Positions 32,834 through 42,691 are shown, numbered from the stretch's first letter. The stretch: 64,000 nt of DNA from Propionibacteriales bacterium (GCA_026392465.1 JAPLCA010000030.1:372001-436000); one strand, 5' to 3'. The notes: generated by a model from the sequence alone, not told the origin. Made by a program: numbers and translations.

Positions 32834-33637
32834 TCAGCGCGCGCCGGAGACCCGGTAGCGCCGGATAGAGAGCGGCACGAAGACCACGAGGATGAGCACC
32901 ACCCAGAGCAGGGTGTAGAGCACCGGGTGCTGCAGGCTCCAGGCCGAGCTGTCGACGGGGCCGGCAGGCACGTTGCCGAACAGCTCGCGGCACCCCTGGG
33001 TGACCGCCGAGACCGGGTTCCACTCCACGAACGGGCGCAGGAAGGAGTTGAAGTCCTTCGTCGGGACGAACGCGTTCGACACGAAGGTGAGCGGCATGAT
33101 GACGATGAACGACGCGTTGCTGATCACCTCGACGCTCGGCACGATCAGCCCGACGTAGGCCATGACCCAGCTGACCGCGTAAGCGAACAGCAGGAGCAGC
33201 AGGAAGCCGGCCAGCATGTCGACGACCCCCTCGCGCGCCCGCCAGCCGACGAGCAGCCCCGTGAGCGCCATGATGACCAGCGACAGGACGTTGTAGATGA
33301 TGTCGGACGTCGTGCGGCCCACGAGGACGGCCGACGGTGACATCGGCAGCGACCGGAAGCGGTCGATGATGCCCTTCTGCATGTCCTCGGCCAGGCCCGC
33401 GCCCGTGAACGTCGCCCCGAACACGACGGTCTGGGCGAAGATGCCGCCGATGAGGAACTCGCGGTAGTTCAGGCCCTGTCCCGCGTCGATCGCCCCGCCG
33501 AAGACGAACGCGAACAGCAGGACGAACATGATGGGCGAGATCAGGACGAACACGAGGATCTCGGGGACCCGCTTGATCTTGATGACGTTGCGCTTGGCGA
33601 CGACCCAGCCGTCGCTCACGACCCGGGTGGCGTTCAT
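32834..33637 (-). CDS. ABC-2 type permease (DrrB-like)
   Basis: 267 aa, six predicted membrane segments. Conserved ABC-2 features include RVPEILVFVLISPIMFVLLFAFVFGGAI, the DMQKGIIDRFRSLPMSPSAVLVGR coupling region, and NPVSAVTQGCRELFGN near the end. It is joined by ATGA to the ATPase gene. DrrAB-type systems export hydrophobic drugs or lipids; the substrate here is unknown. Followed by a strong terminator. Confidence 0.9.
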   Translation of the reverse strand: MNATRVVSDGWVVAKRNVIKIKRVPEILVFVLISPIMFVLLFAFVFGGAIDAGQGLNYREFLIGGIFAQTVVFGATFTGAGLAEDMQKGIIDRFRSLPMSPSAVLVGRTTSDIIYNVLSLVIMALTGLLVGWRAREGVVDMLAGFLLLLLFAYAVSWVMAYVGLIVPSVEVISNASFIVIMPLTFVSNAFVPTKDFNSFLRPFVEWNPVSAVTQGCRELFGNVPAGPVDSSAWSLQHPVLYTLLWVVLILVVFVPLSIRRYRVSGAR

Positions 33638-34617
33638 GCGGTGGCCTCGTCCTTCTGGTCGGTGGTGGCGGCGTCCGACGCGGTCGCGTGACCGGTCAGG
33701 CTGAGGAAGACGTCGTCGAGCGTCGGGCGGCGCAGCCCGACGTCGACGACGGCGAGGTGCTGCTCCTGCAGGGCCTGCAGGACGGTGGCGAGCCGCGCGA
33801 CGCCGTCGGTGACGGGTGCGGACAGGCCCCGGCCGTTGGCGTCGACCTGCACCTCGCCCGTGGCGACGGTGGCGAGGACCCGGGCGGCGGCGTCGCGGTC
33901 GGCCGGGTCGGCGACGACGACCTCGACCCGCTCCCCGCCCGTCCGGGCCTTCAGCTCGTCGGCGGTGCCCCGGGCGATCGCCCGTCCGGAGTCGATCACG
34001 ACGATCTCGTCGGCGAGCACGTCGGCCTCCTCCAGGTACTGGGTGGTGAGCAGCAGCGTGGCGCCGGAGCGGACCAGCTCCTGGATGACTCCCCACATCT
34101 GCTGCCGCGCACGGACGTCGAGCCCGGTGGTGGGCTCGTCGAGGATGATCACCGGCGGGGCCGCGACGAGCGCCCCGGCGAGGTCGAGGCGACGCCGCAT
34201 GCCGCCGGAGTAGGTCTTGGAGGGCCGGTCCCCCGCGTCGGCGAGGTCGAAGCGCTCGAGCAGCTCGCGCGCGCGGTCGCGGGCCTGGGTGCGACCCATG
34301 CCGTACAGCCGGCCGATCATGTCGAGGTTCTCGAAGCCGGTGAGGTACTCGTCGACCGCGGCGTACTGGCCGGAGAGGCCGATCCGCGCCTTGACGCCCT
34401 CGGGATCGCGCGCGACGTCGACGCCCGCGACCTCCGCGGTGCCGCCGTCGGCCTTGAGCAGGGTCGCGAGGATGCGCACCGCGGTGGTCTTCCCCGCCCC
34501 GTTGGGGCCCAGCAGGCCCAGCACGGTGCCCTCGGGCACCGACAGGTCGAGACCGGAGAGGGCCTCGACCCCCTTGTAGCGCTTGACGAGCCCGGTGGCC
34601 CGGATCATGTCGGCCAT
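33634..34617 (-). CDS. ABC transporter ATPase (DrrA-like, daunorubicin-resistance family)
   Basis: 327 aa. Walker A GPNGAGKTT, signature YSGGMRRRLDLA, Walker B VIILDEPTTGLD, and the DrrA-type C-terminal domain (about 220-327) ending RRPTLDDVFLSLTGHA. ATG 34617 with GGAGAAGTGG upstream. An 8-bp perfect inverted repeat 19 bases upstream may be an operator. Works with the permease encoded downstream. Confidence 0.93.
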   Translation of the reverse strand: MADMIRATGLVKRYKGVEALSGLDLSVPEGTVLGLLGPNGAGKTTAVRILATLLKADGGTAEVAGVDVARDPEGVKARIGLSGQYAAVDEYLTGFENLDMIGRLYGMGRTQARDRARELLERFDLADAGDRPSKTYSGGMRRRLDLAGALVAAPPVIILDEPTTGLDVRARQQMWGVIQELVRSGATLLLTTQYLEEADVLADEIVVIDSGRAIARGTADELKARTGGERVEVVVADPADRDAAARVLATVATGEVQVDANGRGLSAPVTDGVARLATVLQALQEQHLAVVDVGLRRPTLDDVFLSLTGHATASDAATTDQKDEATA

Positions 34618-34635
34618 CAGCCACTTCTCCGCCCT

Positions 34636-34656
34636 GGTGTTCCGGGGTGGAACACC
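34636..34656. promoter_or_regulatory. Operator-like inverted repeat upstream of the DrrA-like gene
   Basis: GGTGTTCC-N5-GGAACACC, perfect 8-bp arms, ends 19 bases before the ATG. This size and spacing fits a TetR- or PadR-type repressor site. No such regulator gene is adjacent. Confidence 0.5.
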
Positions 34657-34729
34657 TCGCGACGATCATGCCCTGTCGCGCCGACAGAACTCATCGTCCG
34701 AAGGGATGAGATCCGACCGCCGTCCGGTC

Positions 34730-35956
34730 TCAGTGCTGGCGGTAGCTCGCGAGGAAGTTGCCCAGGCGCTGGATCGCGTCGCGCAGGTCCTGCGCCCACG
34801 GGAGGGTGACGATGCGCAGGTGGTCGGGGTCGGGCCAGTTGAAGCCCGTGCCCTGCGTCAGCAGGATCTTCTCCTTCAGGAGCAGGTCGAGCACGAGCTG
34901 CTGGTCGTCGCGGATCTCGTGCACCTCGGGGTCGAGCCGCGGGAACACGTAGAGGGCGCCCTTGGGCTCGACGACGGACACGCCGGGGATCGCGTTGAGC
35001 TCCTTGACGGCGGTGTCGCGCTGCTCGACGAGACGGCCGCCGGGGAGCACGAGGTCCTTGATGCTCTGGTACCCGCCGAGCGCCACCTGGATGGCGTTCT
35101 GGGCCGGGACGTTGGGGCACAGGCGCATCGAGGCGAGCAACGTGATGCCCTCGAGGTAGTCGCGCGCGCCCTCCAGCGGGCCGGTGACCACGAGCCACGC
35201 CGCCCGGTAGCCGCACACGCGGTACGCCTTGGACAGGCCGTTGAAGGTCAGGGTGAGGACGTCCGGTGCGAGCGTCGCGAGGGAGACGTGCTCGGCGTCG
35301 TCGTAGAGGATCTTGTCGTAGATCTCGTCGGCCATGAGGACGAGCCCGTGCCGGCGCGCGAGGTCGGCGATGCCGGCGAGCGTCTCCCGCGAGTAGACCG
35401 CACCCGTCGGGTTGTTCGGGTTGATGACGACGATGACCTTGGTGCGCTCGGTGATCTTGGACTCGAGGTCCTCGAGGTCGGGGTTCCACTCGTTCTGCTC
35501 GTCGCACCGGTAGTGCACGGGCGTCCCGCCGGCGAGGTTCGTCACGGCCGTCCACAGCGGGTAGTCCGGGATCGGGATGAGCACCTCGTCGCCGTTGTCG
35601 AGCAACGCCTGCAGGGCCATCTGGATGAGCTCGGAGACGCCGTTGCCGATCCACACGTCGTCGACGTCGAGCGCCGGGAAGCCGTCGACGAGCTGGTAGT
35701 GGTGCACGACCGCGCGGCGGGCCGACTGGATGCCGCGCGAGTCGGAGTAGCCCGCGGAGTCGGGCAGGGCGGCGATGACGTCCTGCAGGATCTCCGCCGG
35801 CGCGTCGAACCCGAACGGCTGCGGGTTGCCGATGTTGAGCTTGAGGATCCGGTGCCCCTCGGCCTCCAGGGCGGCGGCGCGGGCGCTCACGGGTCCGCGG
35901 ATGTCGTAGAGGACGTCCCTCAGCTTCTCGGACTGGCGAACACGCTGGCTGGGCAT
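34730..35956 (-). CDS. PLP-dependent aminotransferase (AlaA-like)
   Basis: 408 aa, fold type I, class I/II aminotransferase. IRGPVSARAAALEAEGHRILKLNIGNP, INPNNPTGAVYS and the PLP lysine in NGLSKAYRVCGYRAAW match glutamate-pyruvate aminotransferases of the AlaA type that make alanine. ATG 35956 with GGGAGGATG upstream. It stands alone; its promoter must lie in the 170-base region that also holds a repeat and palindrome. Confidence 0.9.
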   Translation of the reverse strand: MPSQRVRQSEKLRDVLYDIRGPVSARAAALEAEGHRILKLNIGNPQPFGFDAPAEILQDVIAALPDSAGYSDSRGIQSARRAVVHHYQLVDGFPALDVDDVWIGNGVSELIQMALQALLDNGDEVLIPIPDYPLWTAVTNLAGGTPVHYRCDEQNEWNPDLEDLESKITERTKVIVVINPNNPTGAVYSRETLAGIADLARRHGLVLMADEIYDKILYDDAEHVSLATLAPDVLTLTFNGLSKAYRVCGYRAAWLVVTGPLEGARDYLEGITLLASMRLCPNVPAQNAIQVALGGYQSIKDLVLPGGRLVEQRDTAVKELNAIPGVSVVEPKGALYVFPRLDPEVHEIRDDQQLVLDLLLKEKILLTQGTGFNWPDPDHLRIVTLPWAQDLRDAIQRLGNFLASYRQH

Positions 35957-35985
35957 GGCGTCATCCTCCCAGACGCCCCTCCCCT

Positions 35986-36002
35986 CCCCGCTGAGTGTGA
36001 CG
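35986..36002. repeat. Single arm of the CCCCGCTGAGTGTGACG palindrome
   Basis: A 17-base copy of the first part of the palindrome at 36009-36077, directly upstream of it. It looks like a truncated or deleted unit. Confidence 0.7.
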
Positions 36003-36008
36003 CCCCCT

Positions 36009-36077
36009 CCCCGCTGAGTGTGACGTTTGCGGGCCGAGATCCGGAAGATCGGCCCGCAAACGTCACGCTCAGCGGGG
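36009..36077. repeat. Palindrome upstream of the nuclease-fold gene
   Basis: Arms of 29 bases (36009-36037 and 36049-36077) with one mismatch and an 11-base loop. The arm begins CCCCGCTGAGTGTGACG and runs on through TTTGCGGG. The same arm sequence recurs after the gene at 37095-37161. It lies between the divergent starts of the aminotransferase gene and the gene at 36126. Confidence 0.85.
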
Positions 36078-36125
36078 TGTGGACGGGCGGATGACCGCCC
36101 GCCCCGTCGACGCGACGGTGATGCC

Positions 36126-37094
36126 ATGCACGCACGTCGCACCGCGCACCACCTCCGGGCGGGCCTCACCCCCGACGTGGCCCGGGGGCCGACGATGGAA
36201 CGCCGGGCCCACGGCCTGCTGCGACCGACCGGTCTCGATGCTCCCGCGCACGTCCAACGGGTCGACGACGCCGTCGGGCTCCTCCTTCCCGGCACCGCCC
36301 TCGGCGGCTGGGCCTCGTTGTTCCTCCAGGGCAACGACTGGTTCGACGGGTGGGCCGGCGACGGGGTGCGACCTGCGCTGGTCCACTGCTCGCCCGGCAC
36401 CCAGCTGCGCCGTCGCGACGGGATCGAGCCGTTCCGTGGACGGGTCCTGCCCGAGGAGCTCACGACGGTCGACGTCGGGGAGCGCATCGACACCACGACC
36501 CTCGCTCGAGCCGTCTTCGACGAGGCCAGGACGGCACCGGACCTGCGCGCCGCCGTGGTCGCGCTCGACATGGCGGTCAGCAGCACCCACCGCCTGCCCC
36601 GCACCACGCTGGACGCCGTGCGGCGGGTCGAGGCCCGTCACGTCAAGGTCCGCGGAGTCGTGCAGGTCCGCAAGGCCCTGCTCCTCGCGTCGGAGCGCTC
36701 CGCCAGCCCCGCCGAGACCCGCACCCGACTGGTCGCGCAGCTCGACGCGGGGCTGACCGGCCTGCGCGTGAACGCGCCGCTCTTCGACCTGGACGGTGCA
36801 CTGCTCGGGGTCGCCGACCTCGTCGAGCCGGGCACCGGGCTCGTCATCGAGACCGACGGGGCTGGGCACCGCGAGATCGAGCAGCACACGCTCGACAACC
36901 GCCGGGAGGAGTCCTTCGAGCGCGCCGGGTGCGTGGTGGTGCGGGCCACGGCCCTCGACCATCGCGACCGGTGGGCGCTGAGCGCACGCATCGTCCGAGC
37001 GCAGCTCGACGCGACCAGGACGTCTCGACGTCGCTGGACGCTCGACCCTCCCCCGTGGTGGTCCACCTGGCCCGGTGCTCGACCCTGGCTCTGA
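36126..37094 (+). CDS. Endonuclease-fold protein (DUF559/Vsr-like C-terminus, AbiEi-like N-terminus)
   Basis: 322 aa from ATG 36126. The C-terminal part (about 200-300) has VADLVEPGTGLVIETDGAGHRE, with the D...E-x-D and His arrangement of DUF559/Vsr-like PD-(D/E)XK nucleases, then RREESFERAGCVVVRATA. The N-terminal half resembles proteins annotated as AbiEi-like antitoxins in actinobacteria, on weak grounds. No partner toxin gene is present. The stop codon directly touches a palindrome nearly identical to the one upstream. Function unknown. A longer reading from 36027 enters the upstream palindrome and is unlikely. Confidence 0.78.
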   Translation: MHARRTAHHLRAGLTPDVARGPTMERRAHGLLRPTGLDAPAHVQRVDDAVGLLLPGTALGGWASLFLQGNDWFDGWAGDGVRPALVHCSPGTQLRRRDGIEPFRGRVLPEELTTVDVGERIDTTTLARAVFDEARTAPDLRAAVVALDMAVSSTHRLPRTTLDAVRRVEARHVKVRGVVQVRKALLLASERSASPAETRTRLVAQLDAGLTGLRVNAPLFDLDGALLGVADLVEPGTGLVIETDGAGHREIEQHTLDNRREESFERAGCVVVRATALDHRDRWALSARIVRAQLDATRTSRRRWTLDPPPWWSTWPGARPWL

Positions 37095-37161
37095 CCCGCT
37101 GAGTGTGACGTTTGCGGGCTACGAAGGGCTCAACTACCCCGCAAACGTCACACTCAGCGGG
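37095..37161. repeat. Palindrome directly after the nuclease-fold gene
   Basis: Perfect 24-bp arms (37095-37118 and 37138-37161) with a 19-base loop. Arm core CCCGCTGAGTGTGACG is shared with the upstream copy. It begins on the base after the stop codon and lies between convergent genes, so it can act as a terminator for both strands. Confidence 0.88.
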
Positions 37162-37194
37162 GTGGGGGCGACGGTGGGGTGGGTGGGGTGGGGC

Positions 37195-38136
37195 TTAGTG
37201 GGCGTCGCGGACGACGTCGAGGGCGCGGGCGAGGTCGGCCGGGTAGGGGCTCTCGAAGTCGACGCGCTCGCCCGTCGTCGGGTGGTCGAAGCCGAGGTGC
37301 ACGGCGTGCAGCCACTGGCGGTCGAGCCCGACCCGGGCCGCGAGCGTCGGGTCGGCGCCGTACTGCAGGTCGCCGACGCAGGGGTGGTGCAGCGCGCTCA
37401 TGTGCACACGGATCTGGTGCGTGCGGCCCGTCTCGAGCTTGATCGTCAGCAGCGACGCGAAGCGGTGCGCCTCGAGCGTGTCGTAGTGCGTGACGCTGGG
37501 CCGGCCGTCGGCGCGCACCGTGAACTTGAAGTCGTGCTTCGGGTGCCGGGCGATGGGCGCGTCGATCGTGCCGGTGTGCGGGTCGGGGTGTCCCTGCACG
37601 AGCGCGTGGTACGTCTTCTCGACCGTGCGGTCGCGGAACGCCTGCTTGAGGACGCTGTACGCGCGCTCGGACTTCGCGATCGTCATGAGACCGCTCGTGC
37701 CGACGTCGAGCCGCTGCACGATGCCCTGCCGCTCGGGCGCGCCCGACGTGGAGATGCGGACGCCCGCACCGGCCAGGTGGCCCACGACGGTCGGCCCCTC
37801 CCACCCGACGCTGGGGTGGGCCGCGACGCCGACGGGCTTGTCGACGACGACGATGTCGTCGTCCTGGTAGACGATGCTCATGCCCTCGACCTGCTCGGCG
37901 ACGACGGTCGCGACGCGGGGGGCGGGGATGGTGGCCTCGAGCAGCGCACCGGGCTCGACGCGCTCGGACTTCTGCGGCACCTGGCCGTCGAGCAGCACGT
38001 GGCCCTCGGCGACCAGCTCGCTCGCGCGGGTGCGCGACAGTCCCAGCAGGCGTGCGAGGGCGGAGTCGACGCGCTCGCCGGCGAGACCCTCGGGCACGGA
38101 GATCACGCGGTGCTCCTGGCCGACCTCGGCACTCAT
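37195..38136 (-). CDS. rluD: RluA-family 23S rRNA pseudouridine synthase (RluD-like)
   Basis: 313 aa. An N-terminal S4 RNA-binding domain (about 15-75, [23 protein letters not shown]) precedes the pseudouridine synthase domain. Catalytic Asp is in [27 protein letters not shown] is the second family signature. ATG 38136 overlaps the lspA stop (ATGA), the usual lspA-rluD order. RluD would modify helix 69 of 23S rRNA. Confidence 0.93.
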   Translation of the reverse strand: MSAEVGQEHRVISVPEGLAGERVDSALARLLGLSRTRASELVAEGHVLLDGQVPQKSERVEPGALLEATIPAPRVATVVAEQVEGMSIVYQDDDIVVVDKPVGVAAHPSVGWEGPTVVGHLAGAGVRISTSGAPERQGIVQRLDVGTSGLMTIAKSERAYSVLKQAFRDRTVEKTYHALVQGHPDPHTGTIDAPIARHPKHDFKFTVRADGRPSVTHYDTLEAHRFASLLTIKLETGRTHQIRVHMSALHHPCVGDLQYGADPTLAARVGLDRQWLHAVHLGFDHPTTGERVDFESPYPADLARALDVVRDAH

Positions 38137-38696
38137 GCGGGGTCCTTCGCGCCGGACTCGTCCGCCTCGGCGCGGGTGCCGTCGATGCCGACGCCCTGCC
38201 AGGTGCGGATGACGACGAGGACGGCCGCCACGGTCAGGTAGATGTCGGCGACGTTGCCGACGAAGAAGCCCCCGTAGTCGATGAAGTCGACGACGTGGCC
38301 GCGGAAGGGTCCGGGCTCGCGGAAGACGCGGTCGGTGAGGTTGCCGAGCGCACCGGCGAGCAGCAGCACCAGCGCGACGGTCCAGACCCGGTCGCGCAGC
38401 CGGGCCGCCAGCCGCACGACCGCCACGCAGACCGCGACGGCGACCAGGCTGAGCAGCACCGTCATGGAGGCGCCCATGCCGAACGCCGCGCCGGGGTTGC
38501 GCAGGAACGTCAGCTCGAGCACGCCGGGGACGAGCCGGATCGGCTCGGCGCGGTCGGCGAGGCGGTCGACGGCGAGCACCTTGGTGAGCTGGTCGAGGGC
38601 CCAGGCGACGGCGACGACGGCGAGGAACAGCGGCACGACCCGACGACGGGGCGCGGGCCCGGAGGCCGCTTCGGAGGATTCAGGCATCGCCGCCAT
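38133..38696 (-). CDS. lspA: Lipoprotein signal peptidase
   Basis: Membrane aspartyl protease that removes the signal peptide from lipidated prelipoproteins after Lgt. 187 aa from ATG 38696; an ATG at 38687 is also possible, and longer readings up to 38813 run into the dksA-like gene. Four membrane helices. Catalytic Asp residues are in [10 protein letters not shown] and [24 protein letters not shown] is also conserved. Typical actinobacterial C-terminal charged tail. Confidence 0.93.
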   Translation of the reverse strand: MAAMPESSEAASGPAPRRRVVPLFLAVVAVAWALDQLTKVLAVDRLADRAEPIRLVPGVLELTFLRNPGAAFGMGASMTVLLSLVAVAVCVAVVRLAARLRDRVWTVALVLLLAGALGNLTDRVFREPGPFRGHVVDFIDYGGFFVGNVADIYLTVAAVLVVIRTWQGVGIDGTRAEADESGAKDPA

Positions 38697-38722
38697 CGTC
38701 CCACGGGGGCCCACGCGCAGGG

Positions 38723-39124
38723 TCAGCGACGCTCCTCGCGCTGCTTGCACGACTTGCAGAGGGTGGCGCGCGGGAACGCCTGCAGGCGCAGCTTCCCGAT
38801 GGGCTCGCCGCACGTCTCGCAGACCCCGTAGGTGCCCTTGCCGAGCCGCTCGAGCGCCTTCTCGGTCTGCAGGAGGAGCACGCGCTGGTTCGCGGCGAGC
38901 GACATCTCCGCGTCCCGCTCGAGGCTCGTGGAGCCGACGTCGGCCTGGTCGTTGCCGGCGCCGTCGACGCCGTCGCGCAACAGGTCCTGCAGCTCCTTGG
39001 CGGAGAGGTCGAGCTCCTTGCGGAGCCGGACGAGGTCGTCCTCCAGCTCGGCGCGGACGGCCGCGGTCTCGTCGGAGGTCCAGGGATCCTCGTCGCCCCG
39101 CACGGCCAGCGTGGTCTCGGTCAT
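38723..39124 (-). CDS. DksA/TraR-family zinc-finger protein
   Basis: 133 aa. Helical N-terminal region (about 20-95) and a C-terminal C4 zinc finger: CETCGEPIGKL, then CKSCKQ. DksA relatives act in the RNA polymerase secondary channel; in actinobacteria the gene next to lspA is of this type, but its action is less known. A -35 TTGTGT (39154-39159), 17-base spacer and -10 TACTGT (39131-39136) end six bases before ATG 39124, so the mRNA is probably leaderless. Confidence 0.9.
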   Translation of the reverse strand: MTETTLAVRGDEDPWTSDETAAVRAELEDDLVRLRKELDLSAKELQDLLRDGVDGAGNDQADVGSTSLERDAEMSLAANQRVLLLQTEKALERLGKGTYGVCETCGEPIGKLRLQAFPRATLCKSCKQREERR

Positions 39125-39130
39125 GCGGGA

Positions 39131-39159
39131 ACAGTAGACCCGGGCCCCTAGCGACACAA
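39131..39159 (-). promoter_or_regulatory. Promoter of the dksA-like, lspA, rluD genes
   Basis: Minus strand: TTGTGT, 17 bases, TACTGT, then six bases to the ATG. This is the best -35/-10 pair seen in the window. Confidence 0.65.
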
Positions 39160-39194
39160 CCTCGCCCACGGCGCGGTCGGGCCGGCGGGCGGAG

Positions 39195-39410
39195 TACGCT
39201 GGCCCCAGCAGCGTCCGAGCCGTCATCAGCGGCGAGCTTCCGGAAGAACCGGCCTCCTCGGAGGCCTCAGTAGAACCGGACGGGTGGCCCGTCACAGCCG
39301 TTCGACGAGTGGTCGCGGTCGGCAGGTCCGGCGGCGGCAACCGAGGTGGTACCGCGGTCCTCCCCAGGGTCGTCCTCGAGGCAGAGAACGATCCCTCCAG
39401 GAGCATCCGC
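39195..39410 (+). promoter_or_regulatory. T-box riboswitch of ileS (translational, short Stem I) with promoter
   Basis: A -10 TACGCT (39195-39200) precedes the leader. A short hairpin GCCG-loop-CGGC (39219-39233) shows ATC (39225-39227) in its loop, the Ile specifier codon. Next come GGCCTC-CTCG-GAGGCC (39251-39266) and AGTAGAACCGGACGGG. The T-box sequence AACCGAGGTGGTACCGCGG is at 39339-39357 and has the TGGT bulge that senses the free tRNA end. CCTCC segments downstream can pair with the ileS Shine-Dalgarno AGGAG (39399-39403). The arrangement fits the actinobacterial ileS T-boxes known to control translation initiation. Confidence 0.92.
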
Positions 39411-42400
39411 ATGACGTACCCCAAGGCGCAGACGGGCCTCGACCAGCCCGCCGGCGACGTCCCCTCCACGCCACGCTTCCCCGACATCGAGGAGCGCGTC
39501 CTGGCGTACTGGAAGCAGGACGGCACCTTCCGCGCGAGCGTCGACGCGCGCGACGCCGGCGAGGACGGCTCGAACGAGTTCGTGTTCTACGACGGTCCCC
39601 CGTTCGCCAACGGCCTGCCCCACTACGGGCACCTGCTGACGGGCTACGTGAAGGACCTCGTGCCCCGCTACCAGACGATGCGCGGCCGCAAGGTCGAGCG
39701 TCGGTTCGGCTGGGACACCCACGGCCTCCCCGCCGAGCTCGAGGCGATGCGCCTCAACGGCATCAAGACGACCGACGAGATCGTCGAGATGGGCATCGAC
39801 CGGTTCAACGAGGCGTGCCGTGCGTCGGTGCTGAAGTACACGGGCGAGTGGGAGGCGTACGTGACGCGCCAGGCCCGCTGGGTCGACTTCGAGCACGACT
39901 ACCGCACGCTGAACCCGGAGTACATGGAGTCGGTGATCTGGGCGTTCAAGCAGCTGCACGAGAAGGGCCTCGTGTACGAGGACTTCCGCGTGCTGCCGTA
40001 CTGCTGGAACGACGAGACACCGCTGTCGAACCACGAGCTGCGGATGGACGACGACGTCTACCAGAACCGTCAGGACCCGGCAGTCACGGTCGGCTTCGAG
40101 ATCACGACGCCGGGCGAGCTGCAGGGCGCGCGCCTGATGATCTGGACCACCACGCCCTGGACGCTCCCGAGCAACCTGGCCGTGATGGTCGGCACCGACA
40201 TCGACTACGTCGCGGTGGAGCACGAGCCCGGCGGGGGTGCCGGGCCGCGGGCGGCGGGCGACACCGCGCGCCTCGTCCTGGCCGAGGCGCGCCTCGGCGC
40301 GTACGCCCGCGAGCTCGGCGAGGAGCCGACCGTCGTGTGGCGGGGCACGGGCGCCGACCTGGTCGGCCTGGTCTACGCGCCGCCGTTCTCCTACTACGCC
40401 GACCACGCGAACGCGTTCCGGGTGGTCGCGGCCGACGAGGCCGTCACGACCACCGACGGCACGGGGCTGGTGCACAGCGCCGGCGCGTTCGGCGAGGTCG
40501 ACAAGGAGGTCACCGACCGCGAGGGCATCGCGCCGGTCATGCCGGTGGCGAAGGACGGCCGGTTCACGGAGCCGGTCAGCCACTACGCCGGCATGCAGGT
40601 CTTCGACGCGAACCCGCACGTGATCGACGACCTCAAGAACGGCACGGGCGCGGTCACGTCGGGCACGCTGCTGCTGCGTCGCGAGACCTACGACCACTCC
40701 TACCCGCACTGCTGGCGCTGCCGCCAGCCGCTGATCTACAAGGGCGTGGAGTCCTGGTTCGTCCGCGTGACGGCCTTCAAGGACCGCATGGTCGAGCTGA
40801 ACCAGCAGATCCGCTGGGTGCCCGACCACATCCGCGACGGCCAGTTCGGCAAGTGGCTGGAGAACGCCCGCGACTGGTCGATCACCCGCAACCGCTTCTG
40901 GGGCTCCCCCGTCCCGGTCTGGAAGAGCGACGACCCCGCCTACCCGCGGATCGACGTGTACGGCTCGTTCGAGGAGATCGAGCGCGACTTCGGGACGCTG
41001 CCCCTCAAGGACGGCGTGCCCGACCTGCACCGTCCGTACGTCGACGACCTGGTGCGTCCGAACCCCGACGACCCGACCGGCCGGTCGATGATGCGCCGGG
41101 TGCCCGACGTGCTCGACGTCTGGTTCGACTCCGGCTCGATGTCGTTCGCGCAGAACCACTACCCGTTCGAGAACGGCGAGTGGTTCGAGGGGCACTTCCC
41201 GGCCGACTTCATCGTCGAGTACATCGGGCAGACGCGCGGCTGGTTCTACACGCTGCACGTGCTCGCGACGGCGCTGTTCGACCGGCCCGCGTTCGAGGCG
41301 TGCGTCAGCCACGGCATCGTCCTCGGCTCCGACGGCAACAAGATGAGCAAGTCGCTGCGCAACTACCCCGACGTCTCCGAGGTCTTCGACCGCGACGGCG
41401 CCGACGCGATGCGCTGGTTCCTCATGGCGTCGCCGATCCTGCGGGGCGGCAACCTGGTCGTCACCGAGCAGGGCATCCGCGACAGCGTGCGCCAGGTGAT
41501 GATCCCGCTGTGGAACAGCTGGTCGTTCCTGGGGCTGTACGCGAACGCGGCCGGGTACGACGCCCGCCCGCTGGACGCGGCTCCGGCGGACCCGCTCGAC
41601 CGCTACGTGATCGCGAAGCTGGGCCGCTGGGTGCGCGAGATGACGGCGTACCTCGACGACTACGCGATCGCGGAGGCGTGCGAGTCGACGCGCGAGTTCC
41701 TCGACGTGCTGACGAACTGGTACATCCGGCGCTCGCGCGAGCGGTTCTGGCTGTCCGACGCCGAGGGCGAGCTCACCGACGAGCAGCGTGCGCCGTTCGA
41801 CACGCTCTACACGGTGCTCGAGACGGTGTGCCGGGTCGTGGCGCCGCTGCTGCCGCTGGTCAGCGAGGAGATCTGGCGCGGCCTCACGGGTGGGCGCTCG
41901 GTGCACCTGACCGACTGGCCCGACGCCGACGCGTTCGTCGTCGACGACGCCCTCGTCGACGCGATGGACCAGGTGCGCGAGGTCTGCTCCGCGGGCTCGG
42001 CGCTGCGCAAGGCCGCGGCGCTGCGCGTGCGGCTGCCGCTGCCGCTGCTCGAGGTCGCGGTGCCCGACCCCGCGGGACTGTCGGGCTTCGAGGACGTGGT
42101 CGCCCGCGAGCTGAACGTGCGCGAGGTGCGCTTCGTCGCGGCCGACTCCGAGGAGGCCGCCGCGCACGGGCTGACGTCGCGGCTCACCGTCCACGCGCGC
42201 GTCGCCGGTCCGCGACTCGGCAAGGACGTGCAGCAGGCGATCAAGGGGTCCAAGTCGGGTGACTGGTCGGTGGCCGACGACGGCACGGTGACCGCCGGCG
42301 GCATCGCGTTGCAGGACGGCGAGTTCACCCTGGAGCAGGTGGCGGGCGGGTCCGGCGGGACGGAGATCGCGGTGCTCCCGCGCGGCGGCTTCGTCGCGCT

Positions 42401-42677
42401 GGACACGACGGTCACCCCCGAGCTGGAGGCCGAGGGGCTGGCGCGCGACGTCGTCCGCGGCGTGCAGCAGGCCCGCCGTGACGCCGGCCTGTCGGTCTCG
42501 GACCGGATCGTCCTGCACGTCGACGGCGACCCGGCCGTCCTCGACGCCGTCCGTGCCCACGAGGCGCTCGTGGCGGGCGAGACGCTCGCGACCGCGGTGC
42601 ACCTGGGCGACCTGGCCGAGGGCACGAGCATCGACGTCACCGGCGCCAGCGCCCGCGTCGCCGTGGCCCGGGCCTGA
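39411..42677 (+). CDS. ileS: Isoleucyl-tRNA synthetase, eukaryote-like type
   Basis: 1088 aa class I synthetase. The HIGH motif is PHYGH in [14 protein letters not shown] near residue 69 and KMSKS is at about 643-647 ([14 protein letters not shown]). WDTHGLPAE belongs to the longer, eukaryote-like IleRS group, some of which resist mupirocin. A CP1 editing domain lies between (about 180-400), and the anticodon-binding and extended C-terminal domains follow. The ATG 39411 follows AGGAG in the T-box leader; the frame opens earlier at 39309 but that part is riboswitch. Confidence 0.96.
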   Translation: MTYPKAQTGLDQPAGDVPSTPRFPDIEERVLAYWKQDGTFRASVDARDAGEDGSNEFVFYDGPPFANGLPHYGHLLTGYVKDLVPRYQTMRGRKVERRFGWDTHGLPAELEAMRLNGIKTTDEIVEMGIDRFNEACRASVLKYTGEWEAYVTRQARWVDFEHDYRTLNPEYMESVIWAFKQLHEKGLVYEDFRVLPYCWNDETPLSNHELRMDDDVYQNRQDPAVTVGFEITTPGELQGARLMIWTTTPWTLPSNLAVMVGTDIDYVAVEHEPGGGAGPRAAGDTARLVLAEARLGAYARELGEEPTVVWRGTGADLVGLVYAPPFSYYADHANAFRVVAADEAVTTTDGTGLVHSAGAFGEVDKEVTDREGIAPVMPVAKDGRFTEPVSHYAGMQVFDANPHVIDDLKNGTGAVTSGTLLLRRETYDHSYPHCWRCRQPLIYKGVESWFVRVTAFKDRMVELNQQIRWVPDHIRDGQFGKWLENARDWSITRNRFWGSPVPVWKSDDPAYPRIDVYGSFEEIERDFGTLPLKDGVPDLHRPYVDDLVRPNPDDPTGRSMMRRVPDVLDVWFDSGSMSFAQNHYPFENGEWFEGHFPADFIVEYIGQTRGWFYTLHVLATALFDRPAFEACVSHGIVLGSDGNKMSKSLRNYPDVSEVFDRDGADAMRWFLMASPILRGGNLVVTEQGIRDSVRQVMIPLWNSWSFLGLYANAAGYDARPLDAAPADPLDRYVIAKLGRWVREMTAYLDDYAIAEACESTREFLDVLTNWYIRRSRERFWLSDAEGELTDEQRAPFDTLYTVLETVCRVVAPLLPLVSEEIWRGLTGGRSVHLTDWPDADAFVVDDALVDAMDQVREVCSAGSALRKAAALRVRLPLPLLEVAVPDPAGLSGFEDVVARELNVREVRFVAADSEEAAAHGLTSRLTVHARVAGPRLGKDVQQAIKGSKSGDWSVADDGTVTAGGIALQDGEFTLEQVAGGSGGTEIAVLPRGGFVALDTTVTPELEAEGLARDVVRGVQQARRDAGLSVSDRIVLHVDGDPAVLDAVRAHEALVAGETLATAVHLGDLAEGTSIDVTGASARVAVARA

Positions 42678-42691
42678 CGCCCTGGCAGCGC

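Noticed and set aside
29166..32858. 1230-codon open frame on the plus strand opposite dnaE
   Set aside because: Antisense shadow of dnaE; low-complexity composition and no RBS.
36027..36125. N-terminal extension of the nuclease-fold gene
   Set aside because: The extension reads through the palindrome; ATG 36126 gives a protein that begins like its relatives.
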